Source: Bacteroidales bacterium
GTDB taxonomy: Bacteria > Bacteroidota > Bacteroidia > Bacteroidales > UBA932
Assembly (NCBI GenBank): GCA_022653675.1
Contig: JALCST010000020.1
Span: 1 to 35,321, forward strand
Direction: 5' to 3'
Length of the DNA: 35,321 nt
How positions within the stretch are numbered: position 1 is the stretch's first letter; every line of letters begins with the position of its first letter. Shown here in pieces: positions 26,145 through 33,845 of this stretch. Both the position numbers and the translations under genes were made by a program. The notes under the pieces are model-generated. The model was given only the letters and a program-made list of their open reading frames with translations, was not told the DNA's origin and searched no databases.

Positions 26145-26968
26145 ATATTTTATATTGCGGAGACAGTAAAACCGAGGACGGCGTTTTGATATCCGTGCTT
26201 TCGCTTGTCGGGAACGTAAAGGAGCCTTTGCACGTTTATGTCATGACGATGGCGATAAGGGTGGGGAACAAGTCGTTCAGTCCTATATCGTCCGGCTTCA
26301 TAGGCTTTCTGGACGGGTTGGTGAAAAGAGCTTGTCCCGAAAGCTTCGTGGTGTCGTCCGATTTGACCGGCCTGTTCGGTTCGGATCTTCCTGCGGCCAA
26401 CCTGAAGACGAGGTTTACGCCCTACTGCATGCTCCGTCTGTTCGCGGATGAAATGGACGGATTGCCCGACAGGCTGATGTATCTGGACAACGACGTGGTG
26501 TGTCGCCTGGACTGTTCCGGTTTTTACCATCAGGACATCGAAAACTATGAATTCGCCGGAGTACTGGATTATTACGGCCAATGGTTCTACAGCAGGAACA
26601 TACTGCACCGCGACTATGTCAATTCCGGCGTGCTGCTAATGAACATGAAGAAGATGAGAGAGACCGGGCTTCTGACGAAATGCCGCCTTTCCTGCAGGAA
26701 AGTCAGGATGTTCCTGCCCGACCAGCATGCCTTGAACAGGCATGCGGTGGCGAAGAAGATTGACGGCCGCAAATACAACGAGCAACGCAAATTGCATGAA
26801 GACACCGTTCTTCAGCATTTCACCACGAGCTTCAGGCTCTGGCCGTGGCTTCACGCCATATCGGTCAAACCGTGGCAGGTAGATCGCATGCACGATTTGT
26901 TGAAAATACACGAATACGATAATTTGTTAATCGAATACCAAACGATAAAAGAAACCGCTTCATTATGA
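26141..26968 (+). CDS. Glycosyltransferase family 8 protein (first copy)
   Basis: A 275-residue GT-A fold glycosyltransferase. It has the N-terminal nucleotide-binding strand (MNILYCGDSK), the metal-binding DxD as YLDNDVV (116-118), then NSGVLLMNMKKMRE, DQHALN and a C-terminal HFTTSFRLWPW segment, all typical of GT8. GT8 enzymes use UDP-glucose or UDP-galactose; the donor cannot be told here. It has no signal peptide and probably acts at the cytoplasmic face of the membrane with the neighbouring acyltransferases. ATGA overlaps on both sides show tight coupling. Confidence 0.88.
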   Translation: MNILYCGDSKTEDGVLISVLSLVGNVKEPLHVYVMTMAIRVGNKSFSPISSGFIGFLDGLVKRACPESFVVSSDLTGLFGSDLPAANLKTRFTPYCMLRLFADEMDGLPDRLMYLDNDVVCRLDCSGFYHQDIENYEFAGVLDYYGQWFYSRNILHRDYVNSGVLLMNMKKMRETGLLTKCRLSCRKVRMFLPDQHALNRHAVAKKIDGRKYNEQRKLHEDTVLQHFTTSFRLWPWLHAISVKPWQVDRMHDLLKIHEYDNLLIEYQTIKETASL

Positions 26969-27924
26969 AAAAGAGAGAAACCATCCCTGTATTCTTCGCG
27001 ATAGACGACGGATATGCCCGATTTGTGGCTGTTGCAATCAAGTCATTGATCGTAAATGCTTCCAGGGAGTACGACTATAAGATAATCGTGCTTGGCCAGG
27101 AAGTGAGCAAAGACAATGTGGACAGGATCTCCGCGTTGTCCGAAAAAGGCTTCGAAATAGAATTCGTGCCAATGAAAGATAAATTCGACGGGATCACGAA
27201 TTGGGAAGGCAGCCGTCTCAGGGCCGACTATTTCACCTTGACCATTTATTTCCGCCTCTTCATTCCGGATATGTTTCCGCAATACGACAAGGGAATCTAT
27301 CTGGACAGCGACATCGTCCTGCCCGGGGACATTTCGGAAATGTACCGTACGAAACTGGGCGACAATCTGCTTGCCGCTTCCGTGGACCATTCCATCCAGC
27401 ACATACCGGAATTGGTCAGGTACATAGAAAATGCCATAGGGGTGAAGGTAGGCACCTATTTCAATTCGGGCGTCCTCCTGATGAACCTGAAGCGTCTGCG
27501 CGAGGCCCGTTTGAGCACCCGTTTCCTGGAACTGTTCGGCAAGTACCATTTCGATACCGAAGCCCCGGACCAGGATTACCTTAACGTGTTGTGCCACGGG
27601 AAGGTGGTCTATCTAGACGAATGCTGGGATGCGATGCCGAAAAACTATGCCCCCGAACTTGAACATCCTAAACTGATACATTATAATCTCTTTTCAAAGC
27701 CTTGGTGTTACGACGGCGTCCAGTATGCCGGCTATTTCTGGAAGTATGCCAGGCTTACCGGTTATTACGACGAGCTCGTCGATTTCAAGAAAAACTATTC
27801 CGACGAACAGAAAAAGGCGGACGGCGAGTGCATGGCGGACATGTGCCGCAGAAGCGATATGGTGAGTCGAAATACTTTCACATTCAAGACATTGTTCGAT
27901 AGCGGACAGGAGAAACGCTTATGA
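26965..27924 (+). CDS. Glycosyltransferase family 8 protein (second copy)
   Basis: A 319-residue GT8 enzyme, closer to the classical GT8 pattern than its neighbour. It shows IPVFFAIDDGYARF at the N-terminus, DxD in IYLDSDIVLP (114-116), NSGVLLMNLKRLRE, DQDYLNVL and the C-terminal LIHYNLFSKPW with its metal-binding His. The two GT8 proteins are only distantly similar, so they probably add different sugars or act on successive acceptors. It overlaps both neighbours by 4 nt. Confidence 0.9.
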   Translation: MKKRETIPVFFAIDDGYARFVAVAIKSLIVNASREYDYKIIVLGQEVSKDNVDRISALSEKGFEIEFVPMKDKFDGITNWEGSRLRADYFTLTIYFRLFIPDMFPQYDKGIYLDSDIVLPGDISEMYRTKLGDNLLAASVDHSIQHIPELVRYIENAIGVKVGTYFNSGVLLMNLKRLREARLSTRFLELFGKYHFDTEAPDQDYLNVLCHGKVVYLDECWDAMPKNYAPELEHPKLIHYNLFSKPWCYDGVQYAGYFWKYARLTGYYDELVDFKKNYSDEQKKADGECMADMCRRSDMVSRNTFTFKTLFDSGQEKRL

Positions 27925-28799
27925 GCTTGATGATTGCGCCTGGTCGCGGCAAGGTGATAGAAAACATACGCGATGCGGTTTCAAGGTCCGACTTCAATGC
28001 CAAGGTCGAAACCGGCGATGCGGTCCTCGGCCCGGAGCAGGTGAGTTCGATCCTGCATTGGTATCTGCGATGCCGCAACAGGCTGTCGTACAAGATTCCA
28101 AATTTCGTGTCGCTTCTTTTTGCCAATATCATAACATGGTACCTGAACCGCGATACCGAAATCGTCGGCCTGGAGAAACTTTCGTCAGTCAGGGACGGCG
28201 CCATCGTGACGTGCAACCATTTCAACCCTTTCGACAATGCCGTGGTAAGGAAAATGGTAGCCAAGATCCGGAAGGGAGGCCTTTACATCGTAAGCGAAGA
28301 TGCGAATTTCGTCGTGCCCGGATTCTGGGGCTTCATGATGAAATACGCCAATCTCATTCCCATAAGCAGGGATATGGAGTACATGACCATGCATTTCGGG
28401 AAAATTATCGGTGAAATAGTCCGCAGGAAGCGGTTCATATTGATATATCCGGAACAGGAGATGTGGTTCAATTATCGCAAGCCGCGCTCGCTGAAGAAAG
28501 GGGCATATTACTATGCGTCCATGAACGGTGTGCCCGTGGTTTCCTGTTTCATAGAGATCAGAGATCTGCCCCGGATGCAGGCCCCCGATTTCCACAGGAA
28601 CAAATGCGTGATCCATGTCCTCGATCCCATATATCCGGATCCCGCGAAGTCCGACAAGGTAAACGCCGCGGTTATGTGTGCGACGGACTACCGCCAGAAA
28701 AAAGATGCCTATGAAAAGGCCTACGGAAAGCCGTTGGACTATGAATTCGAGAGCTGGGATATCGCAGGGTGGTCGGGAATCACCAGCGTCCGGGAATGA
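27921..28799 (+). CDS. PlsC-like acyltransferase (second copy)
   Basis: A 292-residue acyltransferase. The catalytic motif TCNHFNPFD has H100 and D105, the standard HX4D, and the acceptor block is IYPEQEMWFNYRKPR followed by KKGAYYYA. The N-terminal 60 residues are extra compared with PlsC and resemble nothing recognised. It closes the operon tetR, acyltransferase, GT8, GT8, acyltransferase. Two acyl and two glycosyl transfers suit the synthesis of a diacylated glycolipid; the product is inferred only. Its 3' end overlaps the convergent amrS gene by 20 bp. Confidence 0.85.
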   Translation: MSLMIAPGRGKVIENIRDAVSRSDFNAKVETGDAVLGPEQVSSILHWYLRCRNRLSYKIPNFVSLLFANIITWYLNRDTEIVGLEKLSSVRDGAIVTCNHFNPFDNAVVRKMVAKIRKGGLYIVSEDANFVVPGFWGFMMKYANLIPISRDMEYMTMHFGKIIGEIVRRKRFILIYPEQEMWFNYRKPRSLKKGAYYYASMNGVPVVSCFIEIRDLPRMQAPDFHRNKCVIHVLDPIYPDPAKSDKVNAAVMCATDYRQKKDAYEKAYGKPLDYEFESWDIAGWSGITSVRE

Positions 28800-29796
28800 T
28801 CGTGCCGCAGTTCGGGCATCCGGTCCCCGCTCCCGTAAGATGATTCTCCAAGATCCTGTAGCCGTCGCGGCGGACGAGGAGCCTGCCGCAGCTCGGGCAT
28901 AGGGTGTTCTCTCCGTCTATTTCTCCGGCGTTGCCGATGTAAACGTACTTGAGGCCGGCTTTCCGGGCGATTTCGGCAGCCGAAGCCAACGTAGCCAGCG
29001 GCGTCGCCGGCACATCCTTCATCCTGTATTGCGGGAAGAACCTGCTGAAATGCAACGGATAGTTTGCGAATCCATTGTCTGCTAGCCACTTGCACATGGC
29101 GGTCAGCATTTCTGGCGAATCGTTGACGCCTGGTATAAGCAGGTTGGTGATTTCCAGCCAGACTCCCGTGTCGCGCATCACCCCGAGGGTGTGTAGCACC
29201 GGGGCGAGCGAACCGTGGCTTATGCGCCTGTAAATGTCGTCGCTGAAGGATTTCAAGTCTATGTTGGCCGCATCCAGTACGCTGCAAAGCTGCCTCAGGG
29301 GAGCGTCCTGCACGTAACCTGCGGAGACCAGTATGTTTTTTATGCCGGCTTGCCTGGCCAGGCAAGCCGTGTCGTACATGTACTCGAACCACGTCAGGGG
29401 TTCGGTATAGGTGTAGGCGATGGCCGGGCAATGCGAATCGAGGCATGCGGTTACCACCTGATCCGGCGTCAGGCGATAGCTTTCGCATTCGGACGGCGCC
29501 GCCTGCGATATGTCGGAGTTCTGGCAGTTGAGGCAGGAGAAATTGCAGCCGGTGCAGGCCAGCGAGAGGCATGTGCTTCCCGGATGGAAATGCAGCAGCG
29601 GTTTCTTTTCCACCGGGTCAATGCAGCAGGCGCAGGGATGTGCGTAGCTTTCCGCATACAGCTTGCCGCCGCGGTTCACGCGGCTGCGGCAGATGCCGTG
29701 TTTTCCCTCGGCAATCCTGCAGGAGTGCGGGCAAAGGTCGCAAACGACCGTTTTACCGTCGCTTTCGGTATGGTAAAAGGAAGCTTCGCGTATCAT
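28780..29796 (-). CDS. amrS: AmmeMemoRadiSam system radical SAM enzyme
   Basis: A 338-residue radical SAM enzyme of the group always found with Memo and AMMECR1 domain proteins. The cluster motif CNFSCLNC gives C84, C88 and C91. Extra cysteines occur before it (VVCDLCPHSC, HGIC) and a CxxC...CxxC zinc-ribbon-like tail ends the protein (LCPSCGRLL, GCPNCGTI). The substrate is unknown. The ATG at 29796 is preferred to an in-frame TTG at 29802. It lies 8 bp after the Memo-AMMECR1 gene, so the three AmmeMemoRadiSam parts are made together, though this one has no signal peptide. Confidence 0.9.
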   Translation of the reverse strand: MIREASFYHTESDGKTVVCDLCPHSCRIAEGKHGICRSRVNRGGKLYAESYAHPCACCIDPVEKKPLLHFHPGSTCLSLACTGCNFSCLNCQNSDISQAAPSECESYRLTPDQVVTACLDSHCPAIAYTYTEPLTWFEYMYDTACLARQAGIKNILVSAGYVQDAPLRQLCSVLDAANIDLKSFSDDIYRRISHGSLAPVLHTLGVMRDTGVWLEITNLLIPGVNDSPEMLTAMCKWLADNGFANYPLHFSRFFPQYRMKDVPATPLATLASAAEIARKAGLKYVYIGNAGEIDGENTLCPSCGRLLVRRDGYRILENHLTGAGTGCPNCGTIIPGRW

Positions 29797-29804
29797 AGGC
29801 AAAT

Positions 29805-31337
29805 CTATTTGTAATCCCCCTCCTTGAAGACCAGCGCCTCGTAGGTATAGAGGTTGGCGCTTTTCCAGTCGTTCCAGCCGAGCCCGGCCTTGTCGCGGGC
29901 GCAGTGCCCGAGGAATTCCTCCTTGCTCCAGCCGGTCTCTTCGGCCACCTGTGGAAGGAATGTCCCCGAGCGGCCGTTTTTCTCGATATAGATTCCCTGC
30001 TTGCCGAGGGTGAACTCGTCGGCGCTACTTATCTTCTTCATGGGAGTCAGCACGGAAATTTCTATTTCTATGCTGTCCGTTTCGGATGCGTCCACCGGAC
30101 TGAAGCGCGGGTCTTCGAAGGCCGCCGCCCTGGCCATCTCGTCGATGACCATATAGAGCGGCATGTCGTTCCCGAAGTGCCCGATGCAGCCGCGCAGGTT
30201 CCCGCCCTCGTTGAGCGTGACGAACGCGCCGCATTTCTCCTTCAATGCCGGGCTCAATCCGGTATCGTCGTATCCCGTCTTCGAAGAACCTTCCAGTGAG
30301 TTTGCTATCGCCTTCCTTGCTATGCCGAGCAATGTTTTCCTTTCGCCGGCATCCAATGCGAAGTCCGAAACCCCGGCCGTGCTTTTTTTGCCGGTGGCGT
30401 CGTCTCTCGTGATGACGAAAGCGTGGTAGCCTACGACGCGATCCTTGTCGCCGTATTCGGTATCGCCCGAGTTTCGGTACATCAGATGTTCGTAATGGTA
30501 TGATCCGTCGCCGCCCGTCATGAACATGAGAACGGCTATCGCACTCTGGCCGCAGGCGCTGGTCGCGAGATTCGCGACACCGCTTTCGGCGTTTTCCTTC
30601 AGGGCGCCGACGAATTCCAGGATGGAACCGCTCCCGACCGCCTTGCCGGTCAAGCCGTCTACCTTCTCTGCATCTTCGTACGAAGGGTAGTGCGAAAAGT
30701 CGCTGCTGATCACGAACAGGTTGTCCCCGTTGAAATAGGGTTTCAGCGCTTCGGCCACCTCCCTGATCACATCCGCATCCTGGCACCCTACTATGACTGG
30801 TACTATCGGTGGCATCGACTTGAGCCTGTGCTGCAGGAAGGGAAGCTGTACTTCGAGGCAATGCTCCCTGTCGTGCGCGGCGGGGTTGCATTTGAAACAG
30901 CCGTGTTCCGCAACGAGCTTTTTCCCGAGCGCGGTGTCCACCATGACATCCCCGAGCGGTGTCCTGTAATAACCGTAACCGGTATTGACCGATGCGCCGT
31001 CCATATATACGTAATGGCTCGGGCCGATGAGGAATATGTGTTCGAATTTCCTGTCGGGATCGATCTTTGAGAAGGCCGCGGCCGCCACCATGCCCGAAAA
31101 TACATATCCGGCATGCGGGACTATCACCGCCACCGCATTTTCGCTGCACTCTTTTCCTTCAAAGGGAGCGAAACATTCCGAAAGCATTTCCATAGTTTCC
31201 TTTCTGGAAGCAGGATAGAACGAACCTGCCGCCGCAGGCCGGCGGACCTTGCCCTCTTCGGCAGTCTGTCCGTCGCATTGGCCCAAGGATGACATTGCAC
31301 AAAGCGACATTATTGCTAAGATTTTAATTAAATGCAT
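29805..31337 (-). CDS. amrB: Memo-AMMECR1 fusion protein (AmmeMemoRadiSam proteins B and A), apparently exported
   Basis: A 510-residue fusion. The Memo domain (about 30-300) opens with RRPAAAGSFYPASRKETM and shows PHAGYVFSG, GPSHYVY, SSDFSHYPSYEDA and a TSACGQSAI cysteine; the His, His and Cys correspond to metal ligands proposed for MEMO1. The AMMECR1 domain (about 325-505) has the hallmark LRGCIGHFG and AAFEDPRFSPV. The N-terminus (MHLIKILAIMSLCAMSSLGQ) looks like a signal peptide, with Cys21 next to a poor lipobox, so the protein may be secreted or, less likely, a lipoprotein. Its partner amrS is cytoplasmic by sequence. It is 16 bp downstream of nadD and just upstream of amrS. Confidence 0.88.
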   Translation of the reverse strand: MHLIKILAIMSLCAMSSLGQCDGQTAEEGKVRRPAAAGSFYPASRKETMEMLSECFAPFEGKECSENAVAVIVPHAGYVFSGMVAAAAFSKIDPDRKFEHIFLIGPSHYVYMDGASVNTGYGYYRTPLGDVMVDTALGKKLVAEHGCFKCNPAAHDREHCLEVQLPFLQHRLKSMPPIVPVIVGCQDADVIREVAEALKPYFNGDNLFVISSDFSHYPSYEDAEKVDGLTGKAVGSGSILEFVGALKENAESGVANLATSACGQSAIAVLMFMTGGDGSYHYEHLMYRNSGDTEYGDKDRVVGYHAFVITRDDATGKKSTAGVSDFALDAGERKTLLGIARKAIANSLEGSSKTGYDDTGLSPALKEKCGAFVTLNEGGNLRGCIGHFGNDMPLYMVIDEMARAAAFEDPRFSPVDASETDSIEIEISVLTPMKKISSADEFTLGKQGIYIEKNGRSGTFLPQVAEETGWSKEEFLGHCARDKAGLGWNDWKSANLYTYEALVFKEGDYK

Positions 31338-31353
31338 TTTATTCCTTCAGGCA

Positions 31354-31926
31354 TCATGCCTTGAATTCCGACATGTCCCTGCCTTCCGCCTCGCCATTCC
31401 TGATTTCGGTGGAGGAGATGTCGCAGAGGGGCGCTTCGAGCGGAACCACCTTGAATCGGGGATCCATGCGGTTATACTCCTCGGCCATGGATTTCACGTC
31501 GTAACCCTGGCGAGGATATACCCATACTTCGTAGTTCGAAAGGATTTCGTCCCATTTGAACCATATCTTCATTATGGAAAGGTTGTCGGCTCCCATAACG
31601 AGGATGAATTTGGTGTCGGGATCCTTTTCCCTGAGTGCCTGGAGCGTTCTGGCCGTGTACAGGGGTTTCGGGAGGGAATATTCGATATCACTTACTTTTA
31701 ATTCCAGGCCTGATCCGGAAATCGCCTTCTTCACTGCCGAAAGCCTTTCGCGAGCCTCATATTCGGATTCCTTTCCGTTGAGGCTTTTGTTGGCCTTCAG
31801 GGGATTTTCCGGCGAAACGACAAGTCTTACTTCGTCCACGTCGCATTTTTCCAGCAAAAATTTCGCTATTGCGAGGTGTCCGACATGCAGGGGGTTGAAA
31901 GAACCGAAAAAAAGAGCACACTTCAT
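31354..31926 (-). CDS. nadD: Nicotinate-nucleotide adenylyltransferase
   Basis: NadD makes nicotinate adenine dinucleotide from nicotinate mononucleotide and ATP, a core step of NAD synthesis in the cytoplasm. The 190-residue protein has the nucleotidyltransferase motif GSFNPLHVGHL (HxGH at 14-17) at its start and the ISSTEIR motif near its end, both complete. MGADNLSIMKIWFKWDEI is also typical. The ATG at 31926 fits the family start; an in-frame TTG at 31932 is the alternative. It leads the minus-strand operon nadD, memo-AMMECR1, amrS and diverges from grpE. Confidence 0.93.
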   Translation of the reverse strand: MKCALFFGSFNPLHVGHLAIAKFLLEKCDVDEVRLVVSPENPLKANKSLNGKESEYEARERLSAVKKAISGSGLELKVSDIEYSLPKPLYTARTLQALREKDPDTKFILVMGADNLSIMKIWFKWDEILSNYEVWVYPRQGYDVKSMAEEYNRMDPRFKVVPLEAPLCDISSTEIRNGEAEGRDMSEFKA

Positions 31927-31947
31927 AGCCAATACTTTTATTACGCA

Positions 31948-31955
31948 TAAAGATA
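31948..31955 (-). promoter_or_regulatory. Possible -7 element for nadD
   Basis: On the minus strand this reads TATCTTTA, seven of eight matches to TAnnTTTG, about 20 bp before the nadD start. No -33 element at proper spacing was found. Confidence 0.25.
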
Positions 31956-32007
31956 TAAAAAATATGCCAATTTGTCCTTATATTCCCGTTGGCAAGTTAT
32001 TTGTCAC

Positions 32008-32015
32008 TATCTTTG
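32008..32015 (+). promoter_or_regulatory. Candidate -7 promoter element for grpE-dnaJ
   Basis: TATCTTTG is a full match to the Bacteroidetes TAnnTTTG -7 box, 21 bp before the grpE ATG. A TTG at 31989 is only 16 bp upstream, slightly short for a -33 element. Confidence 0.45.
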
Positions 32016-32036
32016 CACAATCAAAACAAATACGAA

Positions 32037-32642
32037 ATGGACGAAAAGGAAAATAATGACGGGAAAAAGGCGAACGAAGCCGAAAACGCCTTGAATAAGG
32101 AAGTAAAACAGGATAAAAAAGAGATGAAGCAGGAGGAAAAAAAGGAAAAGGCGGAAGAGAGGAAGGCTCGCGAGGAAGCCGATAAGCAGGCTGCGAAAAT
32201 AAAGGAACTCGATGCCAAGGTAGCCGACTACAAGGATAAATATGTAAGATTGCTCGCCGAATTCGACAATTATCGCCGCCGCACTTCCAAGGAGCGCCTC
32301 GAACTCGTTTCGACTGCCGGAGAGGATGTGATAAAAGGTATCCTTCCGGTTCTGGACGATTTCGAACATGCATTGAAAGTGCTTGGGGAGACGAAAAGCA
32401 GTCCCGAATGTATCAAAGGTACGGAATTGATTTATCAGAAGTTATGTAATTATTTGAAGGGCAGGGGCGTAGCGGAAATAAAGACTTTGGGAGAGGATTT
32501 CGATACGGATTTTCATGAAGCCGTAGCCCAGCTTCCCGCGTCAGAACCGTCGCAGAAAAACAAGGTGGTCGATGTCATCCAAAAGGGTTATACATTGAAC
32601 GGCAAGATCATACGTTATGCCAAAGTTGTCATTGCAATTTAG
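32037..32642 (+). CDS. grpE: Nucleotide exchange factor GrpE
   Basis: GrpE releases ADP from DnaK in the Hsp70 folding cycle. The 201-residue protein has a charged N-terminal coiled coil (about 1-80, Lys/Glu-rich with KEMKQEEKKEKAEERKAREE) and the conserved LLAEFDNYRRRTSKE helix. The C-terminal beta domain has DFDTDFHEAVAQLP and NGKIIRYAKVVI. The start at the ATG 32037 is preferred to a TTG at 31989, which would place the -7 box inside the gene. It is co-transcribed with dnaJ; dnaK is not in the window. Confidence 0.95.
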   Translation: MDEKENNDGKKANEAENALNKEVKQDKKEMKQEEKKEKAEERKAREEADKQAAKIKELDAKVADYKDKYVRLLAEFDNYRRRTSKERLELVSTAGEDVIKGILPVLDDFEHALKVLGETKSSPECIKGTELIYQKLCNYLKGRGVAEIKTLGEDFDTDFHEAVAQLPASEPSQKNKVVDVIQKGYTLNGKIIRYAKVVIAI

Positions 32643-32647
32643 GAGGT
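32641..32647 (+). promoter_or_regulatory. Strong Shine-Dalgarno site for dnaJ
   Basis: AGGAGGT, 10 bp before the dnaJ ATG at 32658, overlaps the grpE stop codon. It decides between that ATG and an in-frame TTG at 32649, which is too close to the site. Such a full SD is rare in Bacteroidetes and in this window. Confidence 0.55.
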
Positions 32648-32657
32648 ATTGATTTTT

Positions 32658-33842
32658 ATGGCAGGTAAAGATTATTATGCTGTACTTGGCGTCGGCCGCA
32701 ACGCCACACCTGATGAAATTAAGAAAGCTTATCGTCAGATGGCTTTGAAATATCACCCTGACCGTAATCCGGGAAATAAGGAAGCCGAAGATAAGTTCAA
32801 GGAGGCCGCGGAAGCATATGATGTCCTGAGCAACCCTGACAAGAAGGCACGTTACGACCAGTTCGGGGAAGCCGGCGTCAACGGCGGTGCTTCCGGTTTC
32901 GGAGGAGCTTCCGGCGGATTTACGATGCAGGACATATTCGACCGGTTCGGAGATATATTCGGAAGTAGCTTCGGCGGCGAAGAAGGAGGCTCTTTCGGGC
33001 CTTTCGGCACATTCTCGGGTTTCGGAAGGAGCAGGGGAAAACGTGTGCAGCGCGGTTCCGACATAAGGATACGCGTCAAGCTTACACTTTCGGAAATAAT
33101 GCACGGCGTTGAAAAGACCGTGAAAATCAATAAATACGTTCCATGTCCTGCGTGCCACGGGAACGGGGCAGTCAATGCGTCCGACATAAAAACCTGTGCG
33201 ACCTGTAACGGTACGGGTATGGTCACCCGTGTTACCAACACTATTTTGGGCCAGATGCAGACATCTTCACCTTGTCCTACATGTCATGGGGAAGGCAAAG
33301 TAATAGTCAATCCGTGCCGTACATGCAACGGTACGGGCGTGGTCCGCTCCGCCGACGAGATATCGTTCAGGATACCTGCTGGCGCGGTGGAAGGCATGCA
33401 ACTGACCATCCGAGGCAAGGGAAATGCCGCTAAGAACAACGGAATCAACGGAGACCTGCTCGTCGTGATCGAGGAGCAGGTGGATCCCGAACTCAAACGG
33501 GACGGGAACGATTTGATTTACCAGCTTTTCCTTTCAATTCCAGAAGCTGTGGAGGGATGCGTCAAGGAGATCCCCACAGTGGATGGAAAGATACGTATCA
33601 AGATAGATGCCGGTACCCAATCAGGAAAGATACTGAGAGTTAGGGGAAAAGGGATACCGGATATAAACGGTTACAACACCGGGGACCTAAAGGTTTGCGT
33701 GCAGGTTTGGATTCCAAAGAAGATCAGTCGTGAAGAGAAGACACTTATGGACAGACTTTCCTCATCTTCGAATTTCTCACCAAGCCCAAACGAAGATGAC
33801 AAGAAGCGCTTTTTCGACATGTTCAAGACCATGTTCAATTAA
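32658..33842 (+). CDS. dnaJ: Chaperone protein DnaJ
   Basis: A type A Hsp40 co-chaperone that stimulates DnaK and binds unfolded proteins in the cytoplasm. The 394-residue protein has a J domain (1-70) with the HPD motif at 33-35, a Gly/Phe-rich linker (about 70-125), and a zinc-binding centre with four CxxCxGxG repeats starting at C163, C180, C206 and C220. The C-terminal substrate-binding domains are complete. It starts 15 bp after the grpE stop and is followed after 3 bp by the M23 peptidase gene. Confidence 0.97.
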   Translation: MAGKDYYAVLGVGRNATPDEIKKAYRQMALKYHPDRNPGNKEAEDKFKEAAEAYDVLSNPDKKARYDQFGEAGVNGGASGFGGASGGFTMQDIFDRFGDIFGSSFGGEEGGSFGPFGTFSGFGRSRGKRVQRGSDIRIRVKLTLSEIMHGVEKTVKINKYVPCPACHGNGAVNASDIKTCATCNGTGMVTRVTNTILGQMQTSSPCPTCHGEGKVIVNPCRTCNGTGVVRSADEISFRIPAGAVEGMQLTIRGKGNAAKNNGINGDLLVVIEEQVDPELKRDGNDLIYQLFLSIPEAVEGCVKEIPTVDGKIRIKIDAGTQSGKILRVRGKGIPDINGYNTGDLKVCVQVWIPKKISREEKTLMDRLSSSSNFSPSPNEDDKKRFFDMFKTMFN

Positions 33843-33845
33843 CGC

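Noticed and set aside
30025..31149. 374-residue minus-strand ORF inside the Memo-AMMECR1 gene
   Set aside because: Arg-rich shadow frame; the Memo and AMMECR1 motifs are in the other frame.
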